Shown here one piece after another: positions 1-6,316 of a stretch of DNA of 7,707 bases. A program made the position numbers and the translations under genes. This stretch comes from an uncultured Eubacterium sp. (GTDB lineage: Bacteria; Bacillota; Clostridia; Lachnospirales; Lachnospiraceae): the NCBI GenBank assembly GCA_934317205.1, contig CAKREL010000099.1:1-7707 (forward strand). The letters run 5' to 3'. Each line of letters starts with the position of its first letter. Position 1 is the first letter of the stretch. The notes under the pieces were generated by a model. That model had not been told where the DNA came from. It saw only the letters and a list, made by a program, of their open reading frames with translations, and searched no databases.

Positions 1-2978
1 CGCTCTTTCGGATTTTTCTCTCTGGTGCGGATGGCCGCAATGAGAGAACGGATACGGATACGTGCAGCACCAAGGTTATTTACCTCATCGATCTTCAGGC
101 AGGTGTAAATTTTGCCGGAATGAGTCAGAATATCGCTGACCTGATCGGTGGTAACCGCATCCAGTCCACAGCCAAAAGAGTTTAACTGGATCAGATCCAA
201 AAAGTCTGTCGTTTTTACATAGTTTGCAGCTGCATACAGTCTGGAGTGGTACATCCACTGGTCAAGTACGATCAGCGGGCGCTCCACCTGGTGCAGATGA
301 GAGATGGAATCCTCGGTCAGAACTGCAAATCCGTAGGATGTGATCAGCTCCGGAATACCGTGGTTGATCTCCGGGTCAATATGATATGGACGGCCGGCAA
401 GGACGATACCGCGGCGGTGGTTGTCTTTTAACCACTGAATCGTTTCTTCACCTTTTTTTCGCATATCATCGCGGGCACTGGCAAGCTCCTGCCATGCAGC
501 GTGTACAGCTGCTTTTACTTCGGAAGCCGGAATATCAAAATCTTCCTTCATGATTTCTTCGAGACGCTTTGTTAAAGTTTCTTCATCTGCGAAGGACATA
601 AATGGATTGTATAATTTTACTTTTCCGGATGTAATGTCATCTACGTTGTTTTTGATATTTTCTGCATAAGAAGTAACAATCGGGCAGTTGTAGTTGTTGC
701 CTGCATCCGGGAACTCATTACGTTCATACGGAATACATGGGTAAAAGATGGAGTTGATACCTTCTTTGATCAGCCATGAAATATGTCCGTGCGCAAGTTT
801 AGCCGGATAACATTCGGATTCGCTCGGGATGGATTCGATACCAAGCTCGTAAATCTTTCTGGTAGAAGCCGGAGAGAGTACGAGACGGAATTTCAGTGCC
901 TTGAAAAATGTTGCCCAGAACGGATAGTTTTCGTAAATGTTCAGGACTCTTGGCATACCGAGCGTTCCGCGGGTTGCTTCTTCCTCACTCAGAGGTTCGT
1001 AGTCAAAGATGCGATGCAGCTTATATTCAAACAGGTTTGGAATCTGTTCTTTGTTTTTCTCTTTTCCGATACCTTTTTCACATCTGTTTCCGGTAATGTA
1101 CTGACGATTTCCGGAGAATTTGTTGATGGTGAGCAGGCAGTTATTGGTACATCCACCACAGCGGGCCAGTTTTGTCTCAAATTTCAGATCATTGATCTGT
1201 TCGATGGACAGCATGGTGGTCTGTTTACCCTCATAACGGTCACGGGCGATCAGTGCAGCACCGAAAGCACCCATAATACCGGCGATATCCGGACGGATCG
1301 CTTTGCATCCGGAAATGGTTTCGAAGCTTCGCAGTACAGCGTCATTGTAGAAGGTACCACCCTGAACAACAATGTTCTGACCAAGTTCTGTCGGATCGGA
1401 CAGCTTGATTACTTTAAATAATGCATTTTTGATAACAGAGTAAGCCAGACCTGCGGAAATATCAGCAACAGATGCACCTTCTTTCTGCGCCTGTTTTACT
1501 TTGGAATTCATAAATACCGTACAGCGTGTTCCAAGATCAATCGGATTTTTTGCAAATAGTGCTTCTTTTGCGAAATCCTGTACAGAATAGTTCAGAGACT
1601 TTGCAAATGTCTCAATGAAAGAACCACAACCGGAGGAACATGCCTCATTTAACTGTACGCTGTCAACGGTGTTATTTTTAATCTTGATACATTTCATATC
1701 CTGACCACCGATATCAAGGATACAGTCAACTTTCGGGTCAAAGAAGGCAGCAGCGGTGTAGTGTGCAACAGTCTCTACTTCGCCTTCATCCAGCATCAGG
1801 GCTGCTTTTACCAGAGCCTCGCCATAACCGGTAGAGCAGGAAGATACGATGTGTGCATCGGCCGGAAGCTGTTCGTAGATCTCTTTGATGGCAATAATGG
1901 AAGTGGCCAGCGGGCTTCCGTTGTTGCTGCTGTAGAAGGAGTACAGCAAGGTACCATCTTCTGCAACCAGAGCAACTTTTGTTGTAGTGGAACCTGCATC
2001 AATTCCAAGATAGCAGTTACCACTGTATGTAGAAATATCGCCTTTTTTTACACATGCGCCGTTGTGACGAGCAGTAAATTCATCGTAAGCGGCCTGATCT
2101 GCAAACAGCGGATCCATACGTTCTACTTCGAATTCCATGTGGATCTCACCTTTTAATTTGCCAAGAAGATCTTCTAAGGATACCTGATTTTCTTCCTTGT
2201 AATTTAAAGCAGAACCGATAGCTGCAAAAAGGTGGGAGTTTTCAGGAACGATCGTATGCTCCTCATCCAGTTTCAGAGTGCGGATAAATGCTTCTTTCAG
2301 CTCAGATAAGAAATGAAGCGGCCCACCAAGGAAGGCTACATGACCACGGATTGGCTTACCACAGGCAAGACCACTGATGGTCTGGTTTACGACTGCCTGG
2401 AAGATAGAAGCAGACAGATCTTCGCGGGTTGCACCTTCGTTGATCAATGGCTGGATATCTGTTTTTGCAAATACACCGCAACGGGCAGCAATCGGATAGA
2501 TTGCTTTATAATTTTTGGCATATTCATTCAGACCACTGGCATCTGTCTGGATCAGAGAAGCCATCTGATCAATAAAAGAGCCGGTTCCGCCGGCACAGAT
2601 ACCATTCATTCGCTGCTCGACATTGCCACCCTCAAAATAAATGATCTTGGCATCCTCACCACCAAGCTCAATGGCTACATCAGTCTGCGGAGCTGCATCC
2701 TGCAGAGCAGTAGATACAGCGATAACCTCCTGTACAAAAGGTACACCGAGGTGCTTGGCCAGTGTCAGACCACCGGAACCGGTAATCATAGGACTAAGCT
2801 GGATCTGTCCGAGTTTTTTATATGCTTTATGAAGCAGATCAGTAAGCGTTTCGCGTATGTTCGCAAAGTGGCGCTCATAATCGGAAAAAACTAACGTGTT
2901 TTGCTCATCCAAAATTGCAATCTTTACCGTAGTTGATCCGATATCAATTCCAAGTTTGTGTAATTTTAAAGTATTCAT
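1..2978 (-). CDS. Giant acyl-CoA dehydratase activase-related protein (two BadF/BcrA-type ATPase modules + DUF2229), 3' end outside window
   Basis: The frame is open for 992 codons from the ATG at 2978-2976 to the left edge, so the C-terminus is missing. An AGGTGA site lies 4 nt before the start. Two ASKHA-fold activase repeats are visible. Repeat 1 has the phosphate loop [10 protein letters not shown] (10-19), ELGGEDAK (104-111), Cys128 in NGICAGGTG and Cys167 in AARCGVF. Repeat 2 has [10 protein letters not shown] (325-334), Cys447 in NEACSSGCG and Cys486 in TRCTVF. Each cysteine pair matches the pair that holds the inter-subunit [4Fe-4S] cluster in HgdC-type activators, which use ATP hydrolysis to fire low-potential electrons into dehydratases. 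A CxxCxxxC motif (607, 610, 614) with Cys633 follows. DUF2229 starts near 676, with Cys723, Cys748, Cys765 and an SFGCGLDA motif (Cys937) like those of dehydratase D-component / double-cubane proteins. Family members are usually about 1400 residues, so roughly 400 are probably missing. The physiological substrate is unknown, and no separate dehydratase subunit lies in the window. Confidence 0.92.
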   Translation of the reverse strand, partial: MNTLKLHKLGIDIGSTTVKIAILDEQNTLVFSDYERHFANIRETLTDLLHKAYKKLGQIQLSPMITGSGGLTLAKHLGVPFVQEVIAVSTALQDAAPQTDVAIELGGEDAKIIYFEGGNVEQRMNGICAGGTGSFIDQMASLIQTDASGLNEYAKNYKAIYPIAARCGVFAKTDIQPLINEGATREDLSASIFQAVVNQTISGLACGKPIRGHVAFLGGPLHFLSELKEAFIRTLKLDEEHTIVPENSHLFAAIGSALNYKEENQVSLEDLLGKLKGEIHMEFEVERMDPLFADQAAYDEFTARHNGACVKKGDISTYSGNCYLGIDAGSTTTKVALVAEDGTLLYSFYSSNNGSPLATSIIAIKEIYEQLPADAHIVSSCSTGYGEALVKAALMLDEGEVETVAHYTAAAFFDPKVDCILDIGGQDMKCIKIKNNTVDSVQLNEACSSGCGSFIETFAKSLNYSVQDFAKEALFAKNPIDLGTRCTVFMNSKVKQAQKEGASVADISAGLAYSVIKNALFKVIKLSDPTELGQNIVVQGGTFYNDAVLRSFETISGCKAIRPDIAGIMGAFGAALIARDRYEGKQTTMLSIEQINDLKFETKLARCGGCTNNCLLTINKFSGNRQYITGNRCEKGIGKEKNKEQIPNLFEYKLHRIFDYEPLSEEEATRGTLGMPRVLNIYENYPFWATFFKALKFRLVLSPASTRKIYELGIESIPSESECYPAKLAHGHISWLIKEGINSIFYPCIPYERNEFPDAGNNYNCPIVTSYAENIKNNVDDITSGKVKLYNPFMSFADEETLTKRLEEIMKEDFDIPASEVKAAVHAAWQELASARDDMRKKGEETIQWLKDNHRRGIVLAGRPYHIDPEINHGIPELITSYGFAVLTEDSISHLHQVERPLIVLDQWMYHSRLYAAANYVKTTDFLDLIQLNSFGCGLDAVTTDQVSDILTHSGKIYTCLKIDEVNNLGAARIRIRSLIAAIRTREKNPKE

Positions 2979-2982
2979 TTTA

Positions 2983-2988
2983 TCACCT
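2983..2988 (-). promoter_or_regulatory. Ribosome binding site of the activase gene
   Basis: On the minus strand AGGTGA is followed by TAAA and then the ATG at 2978. No other start with a comparable site and the N-terminal GIDIGST loop in the right place is seen, so this fixes the start. The 4-nt spacing from the end of the site is slightly short but acceptable if pairing uses AGGTG. Confidence 0.75.
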
Positions 2989-3007
2989 GTATATGTTTAA
3001 GAGTTGT

Positions 3008-3053
3008 CTGAAATCATTAATTTCCAGTAAAAATCAGTGGAAACTGATTTCAG
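3008..3053 (-). repeat. Nested inverted repeats in the leader of the activase gene
   Basis: CTGAAATCA (3008-3016) is perfectly inverted as TGATTTCAG (3045-3053), and inside it TTTCCA (3021-3026) is inverted as TGGAAA (3038-3043). The same bases can pair differently: AAATCAGT (3031-3038) with ACTGATTT (3043-3050) around a GGAA loop, and GAAAT (3010-3014) with ATTTC (3020-3024). The block lies between the predicted promoter and the start codon on the minus strand. It could be an operator for a dimeric repressor or a leader RNA with two alternative folds. No run of T follows, so it is not an ordinary terminator. The pairing is directly visible; the function is inference. Confidence 0.55.
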
Positions 3054-3101
3054 AAGTTTCATATTAAATGTATAACGCCTGCCAGATTACAAGCGAACTT
3101 C

Positions 3102-3130
3102 ATTATACGACAGGAAATGGCAAAATACAA
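3102..3130 (-). promoter_or_regulatory. Candidate sigma-A promoter for the activase gene
   Basis: Read on the minus strand, 3107-3102 is a perfect TATAAT. It is preceded at 17 bp by TTGTAT (3130-3125), which keeps the TTG of the -35 consensus. Transcription would start near 3095, giving a leader of about 115 nt that contains the nested inverted repeats. The -10 and the spacing are convincing, but the -35 is only a partial match. Confidence 0.55.
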
Positions 3131-3183
3131 TCCTTTTATATTTTTTTAACAAAGGGGGGTTTTGGATATCTAAAAAAAGGCAT

Positions 3184-3214
3184 AAAGGAAATAGAGTGTA
3201 CAGAAAGGAAATAG
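3184..3214 (+). repeat. Direct repeat of AAAGGAAATAG upstream of the LysM gene
   Basis: AAAGGAAATAG occurs identically at 3184-3194 and 3204-3214, offset by 20 bp, in a purine-rich stretch before the LysM gene. Each copy contains an AAAGGA that could serve as a Shine-Dalgarno. The first copy sits 6 nt before a GTG at 3196 that opens a 41-codon frame ending at 3321 and overlapping the LysM gene. A stacked direct repeat could also be a protein-binding site. The 2979-3245 intergenic region otherwise shows only the minus-strand promoter and leader features. No good plus-strand promoter was found for the LysM gene. Confidence 0.4.
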
Positions 3215-3245
3215 CGCATATCTTAAAAGAAAAAGGAAAAGAAGC

Positions 3246-3470
3246 ATGTGTTCTTATTTTGATTCTGAATATGAGGAAAAAAGTGCGTTGTACAGTTACC
3301 CGGGTTTCATACATGTCGTAAAACAGGGAGATACATTATATAAGCTCTCACAGTATTATCATGTGAGCGTATCTGATATATTAATGGCAAATCCCTATGT
3401 GAACGTGTACAATCTGAAAATTGGAGATGAATTATGTATTCCGGTTGGAAAAAAGATTACGCGGGATTAA
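3246..3470 (+). CDS. Small single-LysM-domain protein
   Basis: This 74-residue protein is essentially one LysM module, at about residues 22-66. It shows HVVKQGDTLYKLSQYYHV, then SDILMANPY, and ends with NLKIGDELCIP, the classic beta-alpha-alpha-beta pattern. LysM domains bind N-acetylglucosamine-containing glycans, mainly peptidoglycan. The first 20 residues are acidic and aromatic (DSEYEEK), with no signal peptide or membrane segment, so the protein would either stay in the cytoplasm or leave by an unusual route. The start is the ATG at 3246, with AAGGAA at 3233-3238 about 7 nt upstream; a stop at 3192-3194 closes the frame just before. No catalytic domain is attached. The role is unknown: it could be an accessory wall-binding protein, a spore- or division-related factor, or a reduced remnant of a larger LysM protein. 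Confidence 0.8.
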   Translation: MCSYFDSEYEEKSALYSYPGFIHVVKQGDTLYKLSQYYHVSVSDILMANPYVNVYNLKIGDELCIPVGKKITRD

Positions 3471-3498
3471 TCATAAGATACAGGTGATGCCTGTGATA

Positions 3499-3546
3499 TG
3501 GTGTCCGGTTTAAATGCCAAAAATTCAAAGTTTGACACGGACACCA
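3499..3546. repeat. Long-spaced inverted repeat in the LysM-rhomboid gap
   Basis: TGGTGTCCG at 3499-3507 is perfectly inverted as CGGACACCA at 3538-3546. The second arm overlaps the boundary between two direct repeats. The 30-nt spacing and the absence of a T-run argue against a simple intrinsic terminator for the LysM gene. It may be the end structure of a decayed mobile element, or an operator next to the downstream promoter. Confidence 0.5.
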
Positions 3547-3566
3547 AAATTTCAAAGTTTGCCACG
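3517..3566. repeat. Imperfect tandem direct repeat, possible transposon-end remnant
   Basis: Two 23-bp units of the form CCAAAA(A/T)TTCAAAGTTTG(A/C)CACG lie at 3517-3539 and 3544-3566, a 27-bp period with two mismatches. The first unit extends left to TG at 3515 and can be read as a block that starts TG and ends CA (3515-3537). Repeated short blocks next to TG...CA borders are typical of the multi-repeat ends of IS21-type insertion sequences, but no transposase gene is present. A remnant end, a miniature element or a set of regulator sites are all possible. The repeats are certain; their origin is inference. Confidence 0.55.
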
Positions 3567-3595
3567 TTGACAAAGTGAAAGCTGCTCTATATAAT
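3567..3595 (+). promoter_or_regulatory. Perfect consensus sigma-A promoter of the rhomboid-like gene
   Basis: TTGACA (3567-3572), a 17-bp spacer and TATAAT (3590-3595) match the sigma-A/sigma-70 consensus at every hexamer base with ideal spacing. Transcription would start near 3602 and give an untranslated leader of about 85 nt before the start at 3688. The -35 begins directly after the second copy of the CAAAGTTTGCCACG direct repeat, so anything binding that repeat could control the promoter. No terminator is visible between this point and the gene. Confidence 0.8.
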
Positions 3596-3677
3596 CAAAA
3601 GATAGCCATCTTTTTCATTCAAAAATCATACGAAGTAATTAAAAATGAGTGAGAAAGTGCTAAAATAAAATGAAAGT

Positions 3678-3681
3678 AGGA
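3678..3681 (+). promoter_or_regulatory. Ribosome binding site that decides the start of the rhomboid-like gene
   Basis: AGGA lies 6 nt before the ATG at 3688. The ATG six codons earlier, at 3670, is preceded by GCTAAAATAAA, which has no Shine-Dalgarno. The downstream ATG is therefore preferred. Confidence 0.65.
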
Positions 3682-3687
3682 AAAAGA

Positions 3688-4518
3688 ATGCATTTTCTAA
3701 ATAAAATGGAACGCAAGTTTGGCAGATTTGCCATTCAGGGACTGATGAAATACATCATTCTTTTCTATGTGGCAGGGTATCTGATTCAGTTTCTGGCACC
3801 GCAGGCGTATAGCTTCCTGACATTGGAACCATTTCTGATCTTCCATTATGGGCAAGTCTGGAGACTGGTATCCTGGGTACTGATTCCTCCACCAACCGGC
3901 AATTTCTTCTTTGCCATTATTATGATCATACTGTATTATCAGCTGGGTACTGCCCTGGAGCGCACTTGGGGAGCATTTAGGTTCAACGTATATATTTTTG
4001 GCGGTATGATTTTTACCGTGCTTGGTGCATTGCTCTTGTTTGTAATCTATGGTGTGAATACACCTGTTTCAATGGGATCCAGCTTCAGCACATATTACAT
4101 TAACATGACAATTTTCCTCGCATTTGCGATGTGTTATCCGGATATGCGGATTATGCTGTATTTTATCATTCCAATCAAGATGAAGTGGATGGCAGGTATA
4201 TATGCGGCACTGATCATTTATGAAATGATCATCTCCAGTTGGGGCGGTAGAGTAGCCATTATTGCCTCTGTCCTGAATTTCCTGATTTTCTTCTTTATGA
4301 CACGCAATTACCGCAGTGTTTCACCGAAGGAAATCCACAGGAAACGGACGTATCACCGTCAGGTGCAGCAACCGAAAGGTGTCACACGCCACAAATGTGC
4401 GATTTGTGGACGGACAGAACTGGATGATCCGAATCTGGAGTTCCGTTTCTGTTCCAAATGCAATGGAAATTATGAATATTGTCAGGATCATCTGTTTACC
4501 CATGAACATGTAAAATGA
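3688..4518 (+). CDS. Rhomboid-fold membrane protein, probably non-proteolytic, with C-terminal zinc-type Cys/His cluster
   Basis: The protein has 276 residues from the ATG with a good ribosome site; starting at 3670 would add six. About six membrane segments are visible, near 18-37, 72-87, 99-122, 135-151, 166-183 and 187-204. Rhomboid signatures include GQVWRLVSW (55-63) and ALERTWGAFRF (89-99), matching the conserved loop-1 WR and the ExxxG motif after TM2. The catalytic GxSG of active rhomboids is at best degenerate (MGSSF, Ser132). The TM6 position that normally carries the catalytic histidine reads ASVLNFLIFF, with no His. This suggests a derlin/iRhom-like pseudoprotease that binds or escorts membrane proteins. 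After a basic stretch (205-235) comes a soluble tail with Cys237, Cys240, Cys255, Cys258, Cys265, His268, His272 and His274, which looks like a zinc-binding fold. It has its own consensus promoter and is followed 121 nt later by glnS. Fold fairly sure; inactivity and zinc binding are inferred. Confidence 0.78.
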   Translation: MHFLNKMERKFGRFAIQGLMKYIILFYVAGYLIQFLAPQAYSFLTLEPFLIFHYGQVWRLVSWVLIPPPTGNFFFAIIMIILYYQLGTALERTWGAFRFNVYIFGGMIFTVLGALLLFVIYGVNTPVSMGSSFSTYYINMTIFLAFAMCYPDMRIMLYFIIPIKMKWMAGIYAALIIYEMIISSWGGRVAIIASVLNFLIFFFMTRNYRSVSPKEIHRKRTYHRQVQQPKGVTRHKCAICGRTELDDPNLEFRFCSKCNGNYEYCQDHLFTHEHVK

Positions 4519-4546
4519 CAGGAGTTCTGTTAATTAAAGGTTAAAA

Positions 4547-4574
4547 TTGAATGTGATCATTTTTTAGCTTTAAT
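4547..4574 (+). promoter_or_regulatory. Candidate promoter for glnS and the downstream regulator
   Basis: TTGAAT (4547-4552), a 16-bp spacer and TTTAAT (4569-4574) give a moderate sigma-A match (4/6 and 5/6). The site lies in the 121-nt gap between the rhomboid-like gene and glnS. The implied leader is about 60 nt, too short for a T-box riboswitch, and no T-box elements were seen. A second, weaker choice is TATAAC at 4592-4597. Read-through from the strong promoter at 3567 is also possible, because no terminator is evident after 4518. Confidence 0.35.
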
Positions 4575-4639
4575 GGCACTTTTATGGGAACTATAACAGC
4601 AAGATCCTTACTTAAAATACAGGAGAGAGAGGTTTGATT

Positions 4640-6310
4640 ATGGAAAATGAAACAATTTCCAGAAATTTTATTGAGCAGATTATTGACAAGGATATAGAGG
4701 AGGGCAGATGTGAGACTGTATGTACCCGTTTTCCACCGGAGCCAAACGGATATCTTCACATCGGACATGCAAAATCTATTCTTTTAAATTATGGACTTGC
4801 TCAGGAATATCATGGAAAATTCAACATGCGTTTTGATGATACCAACCCGACAAAAGAAAAAGTAGAATTTGTTGAGTCTATCAAGGCAGATATCGAGTGG
4901 CTTGGCGCTGACTGGGAGGACAGACTGTTCTTCGCATCCGATTATTTTGAGCAGATGTATGAAGCTGCCGTAAAACTCATCAAAAAAGGAAAAGCTTTCG
5001 TCTGCGATCTGTCAGCAGAGGAAATCCGTGAATACCGCGGAACACTGACAGAGCCGGGTAAGAACAGCCCATACCGTGACCGCAGTGTAGAAGAAAACCT
5101 GGAATTATTTGAAAATATGAAAAACGGCATGTATCAGGATGGCGAGAAAGTTCTGCGTGCAAAAATCGACATGGCTTCCCCGAACATCAACATGCGTGAC
5201 CCGGTCATCTATCGTGTGGCTCATATGACACATCATCGTACCGGAGATAAATGGTGCATCTACCCGATGTATGATTTTGCGCATCCGATCGAAGATGCAA
5301 TCGAAGGTGTTACTCATTCTATCTGTACGCTGGAATTTGAGGATCACCGTCCTCTGTATGACTGGGTAGTAAGAGAGCTTGAGTATCCGCATCCACCAAA
5401 ACAGATCGAGTTTGCAAAACTGTATCTGACTAATGTGGTAACCGGAAAACGTTACATCAAGAAATTAGTAGAAGATGGTATCGTAGACGGATGGGATGAT
5501 CCACGTCTGGTTTCTATTGCAGCACTGAGAAGAAGAGGATTTACACCATCCTCTATCAAAAAATTCGTAGAGCTGTGTGGTATTTCCAAGAGCAACAGTT
5601 CCGTGGATTATGCAATGCTTGAGTATTGTATCCGAGAGGATCTGAAGTTAAAAGCATCCCGTGCCATGGCAGTACTTGATCCGATCAAACTGGTGATCGA
5701 CAACTATCCGGAAGGTCAGACTGAGGAGCTGGAAGTAGATAACAACATGGAAAATCCAGAACTTGGCAAACGTGTGGTTCCATTTGGCCGAGAGGTTTAT
5801 ATCGAGCGTGAGGACTTCATGGAAGAACCTCCGAAAAAATACCGTCGTCTGTTCCCAGGCAATGAAGTACGTCTGATGAATGCATATTTCGTAACCTGTA
5901 CAGGATTTGAGAAAGACGAAGATGGAAAAGTAACTGTAGTACATTGTACTTATGATCCGGAGAGCCGCGGAGGAAACAGCCCGGACGGAAGAAAAGTACG
6001 TGGAACAATCCACTGGGTATCCGCAGCAGATGCAGTAAAAGCACAGGTTCGCCTGTATGAGAATATCATTGACGAGGAGAAAGGTGTATACAATGAGGAC
6101 GGAAGTCTGAATCTGAACCCGAATTCTCTCACTGTACTGGAGAACTGCTATGTGGAGCCATCTTTACTGAAAGCAGAAAAATATGACAGCTTCCAGTTTG
6201 TAAGAAATGGTTTCTTCTGTGTAGATGCAAAAGATTCCACACCGGAGCATCCGGTATTCAACCGTATCGTATCCTTAAAGAGCTCATACAAACTGCCGAC
6301 ACAGGCTTAG
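4640..6310 (+). CDS. glnS: Glutaminyl-tRNA synthetase (glutamine--tRNA ligase)
   Basis: This class I aminoacyl-tRNA synthetase charges tRNA-Gln with glutamine using ATP in the cytoplasm. The 556 residues match the bacterial GlnRS length (554 in E. coli). The HIGH signature is at 40-43 inside [12 protein letters not shown], followed by MRFDDTNP (63-70), the [14 protein letters not shown] stretch (206-219) and VDGWDDPR (282-289). The beta-barrel anticodon-binding half continues to the end, including [11 protein letters not shown] (440-450) and GTIHWV (455-460). The KMSKS-equivalent loop reads TGKR (268-271) where E. coli has MSKR; the lysine and arginine remain. The start is the ATG at 4640 with GAGG at 4629-4632; the TTG two codons earlier would sit too close to that site. 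Its stop codon overlaps the Shine-Dalgarno of the next gene, so the two form an operon. Many Firmicutes lack GlnRS and use GatCAB instead, so presence of glnS is a lineage marker. Confidence 0.97.
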   Translation: MENETISRNFIEQIIDKDIEEGRCETVCTRFPPEPNGYLHIGHAKSILLNYGLAQEYHGKFNMRFDDTNPTKEKVEFVESIKADIEWLGADWEDRLFFASDYFEQMYEAAVKLIKKGKAFVCDLSAEEIREYRGTLTEPGKNSPYRDRSVEENLELFENMKNGMYQDGEKVLRAKIDMASPNINMRDPVIYRVAHMTHHRTGDKWCIYPMYDFAHPIEDAIEGVTHSICTLEFEDHRPLYDWVVRELEYPHPPKQIEFAKLYLTNVVTGKRYIKKLVEDGIVDGWDDPRLVSIAALRRRGFTPSSIKKFVELCGISKSNSSVDYAMLEYCIREDLKLKASRAMAVLDPIKLVIDNYPEGQTEELEVDNNMENPELGKRVVPFGREVYIEREDFMEEPPKKYRRLFPGNEVRLMNAYFVTCTGFEKDEDGKVTVVHCTYDPESRGGNSPDGRKVRGTIHWVSAADAVKAQVRLYENIIDEEKGVYNEDGSLNLNPNSLTVLENCYVEPSLLKAEKYDSFQFVRNGFFCVDAKDSTPEHPVFNRIVSLKSSYKLPTQA

Positions 6311-6313
6311 GAG
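6309..6313 (+). promoter_or_regulatory. Shine-Dalgarno overlapping the glnS stop codon
   Basis: AGGAG at 6309-6313 shares its first two bases with the glnS TAG stop (6308-6310) and sits 3 nt before the ATG at 6317. Ribosomes ending glnS would cover this site, so the regulator's translation is probably coupled to that of glnS. Confidence 0.75.
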
Positions 6314-6316
6314 AAA

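Noticed and set aside
783..1421. 212-codon plus-strand open frame
   Set aside because: It is antisense to the giant activase gene, whose minus-strand translation carries continuous conserved motifs. The plus-strand translation shows no recognisable domain and its start has no clear Shine-Dalgarno.
1761..2894. Plus-strand frames at 1761-2156 and 2313-2894
   Set aside because: These are antisense shadows of the activase gene; they overlap its phosphate-loop and cysteine-motif coding regions and have no domain support.
3090..3108. LexA-type operator starting CGAAC near 3094
   Set aside because: Only one half-site (CGAAC) is present; the inverted GTTCG half is missing.
3087..3314. 75-codon minus-strand frame overlapping the LysM gene
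   Set aside because: The LysM domain on the plus strand is unmistakable. The minus-strand product is low-complexity, Phe/Leu-rich, and lacks a ribosome site.
3480..3494. Small hairpin ACAGG/CCTGT after the LysM stop codon
   Set aside because: It has only a 5-bp stem and no following T-run, so it cannot be called an intrinsic terminator.
4519..4639. T-box riboswitch upstream of glnS
   Set aside because: The gap is only 121 nt and lacks the T-box sequence, the specifier stem and an antiterminator/terminator pair.
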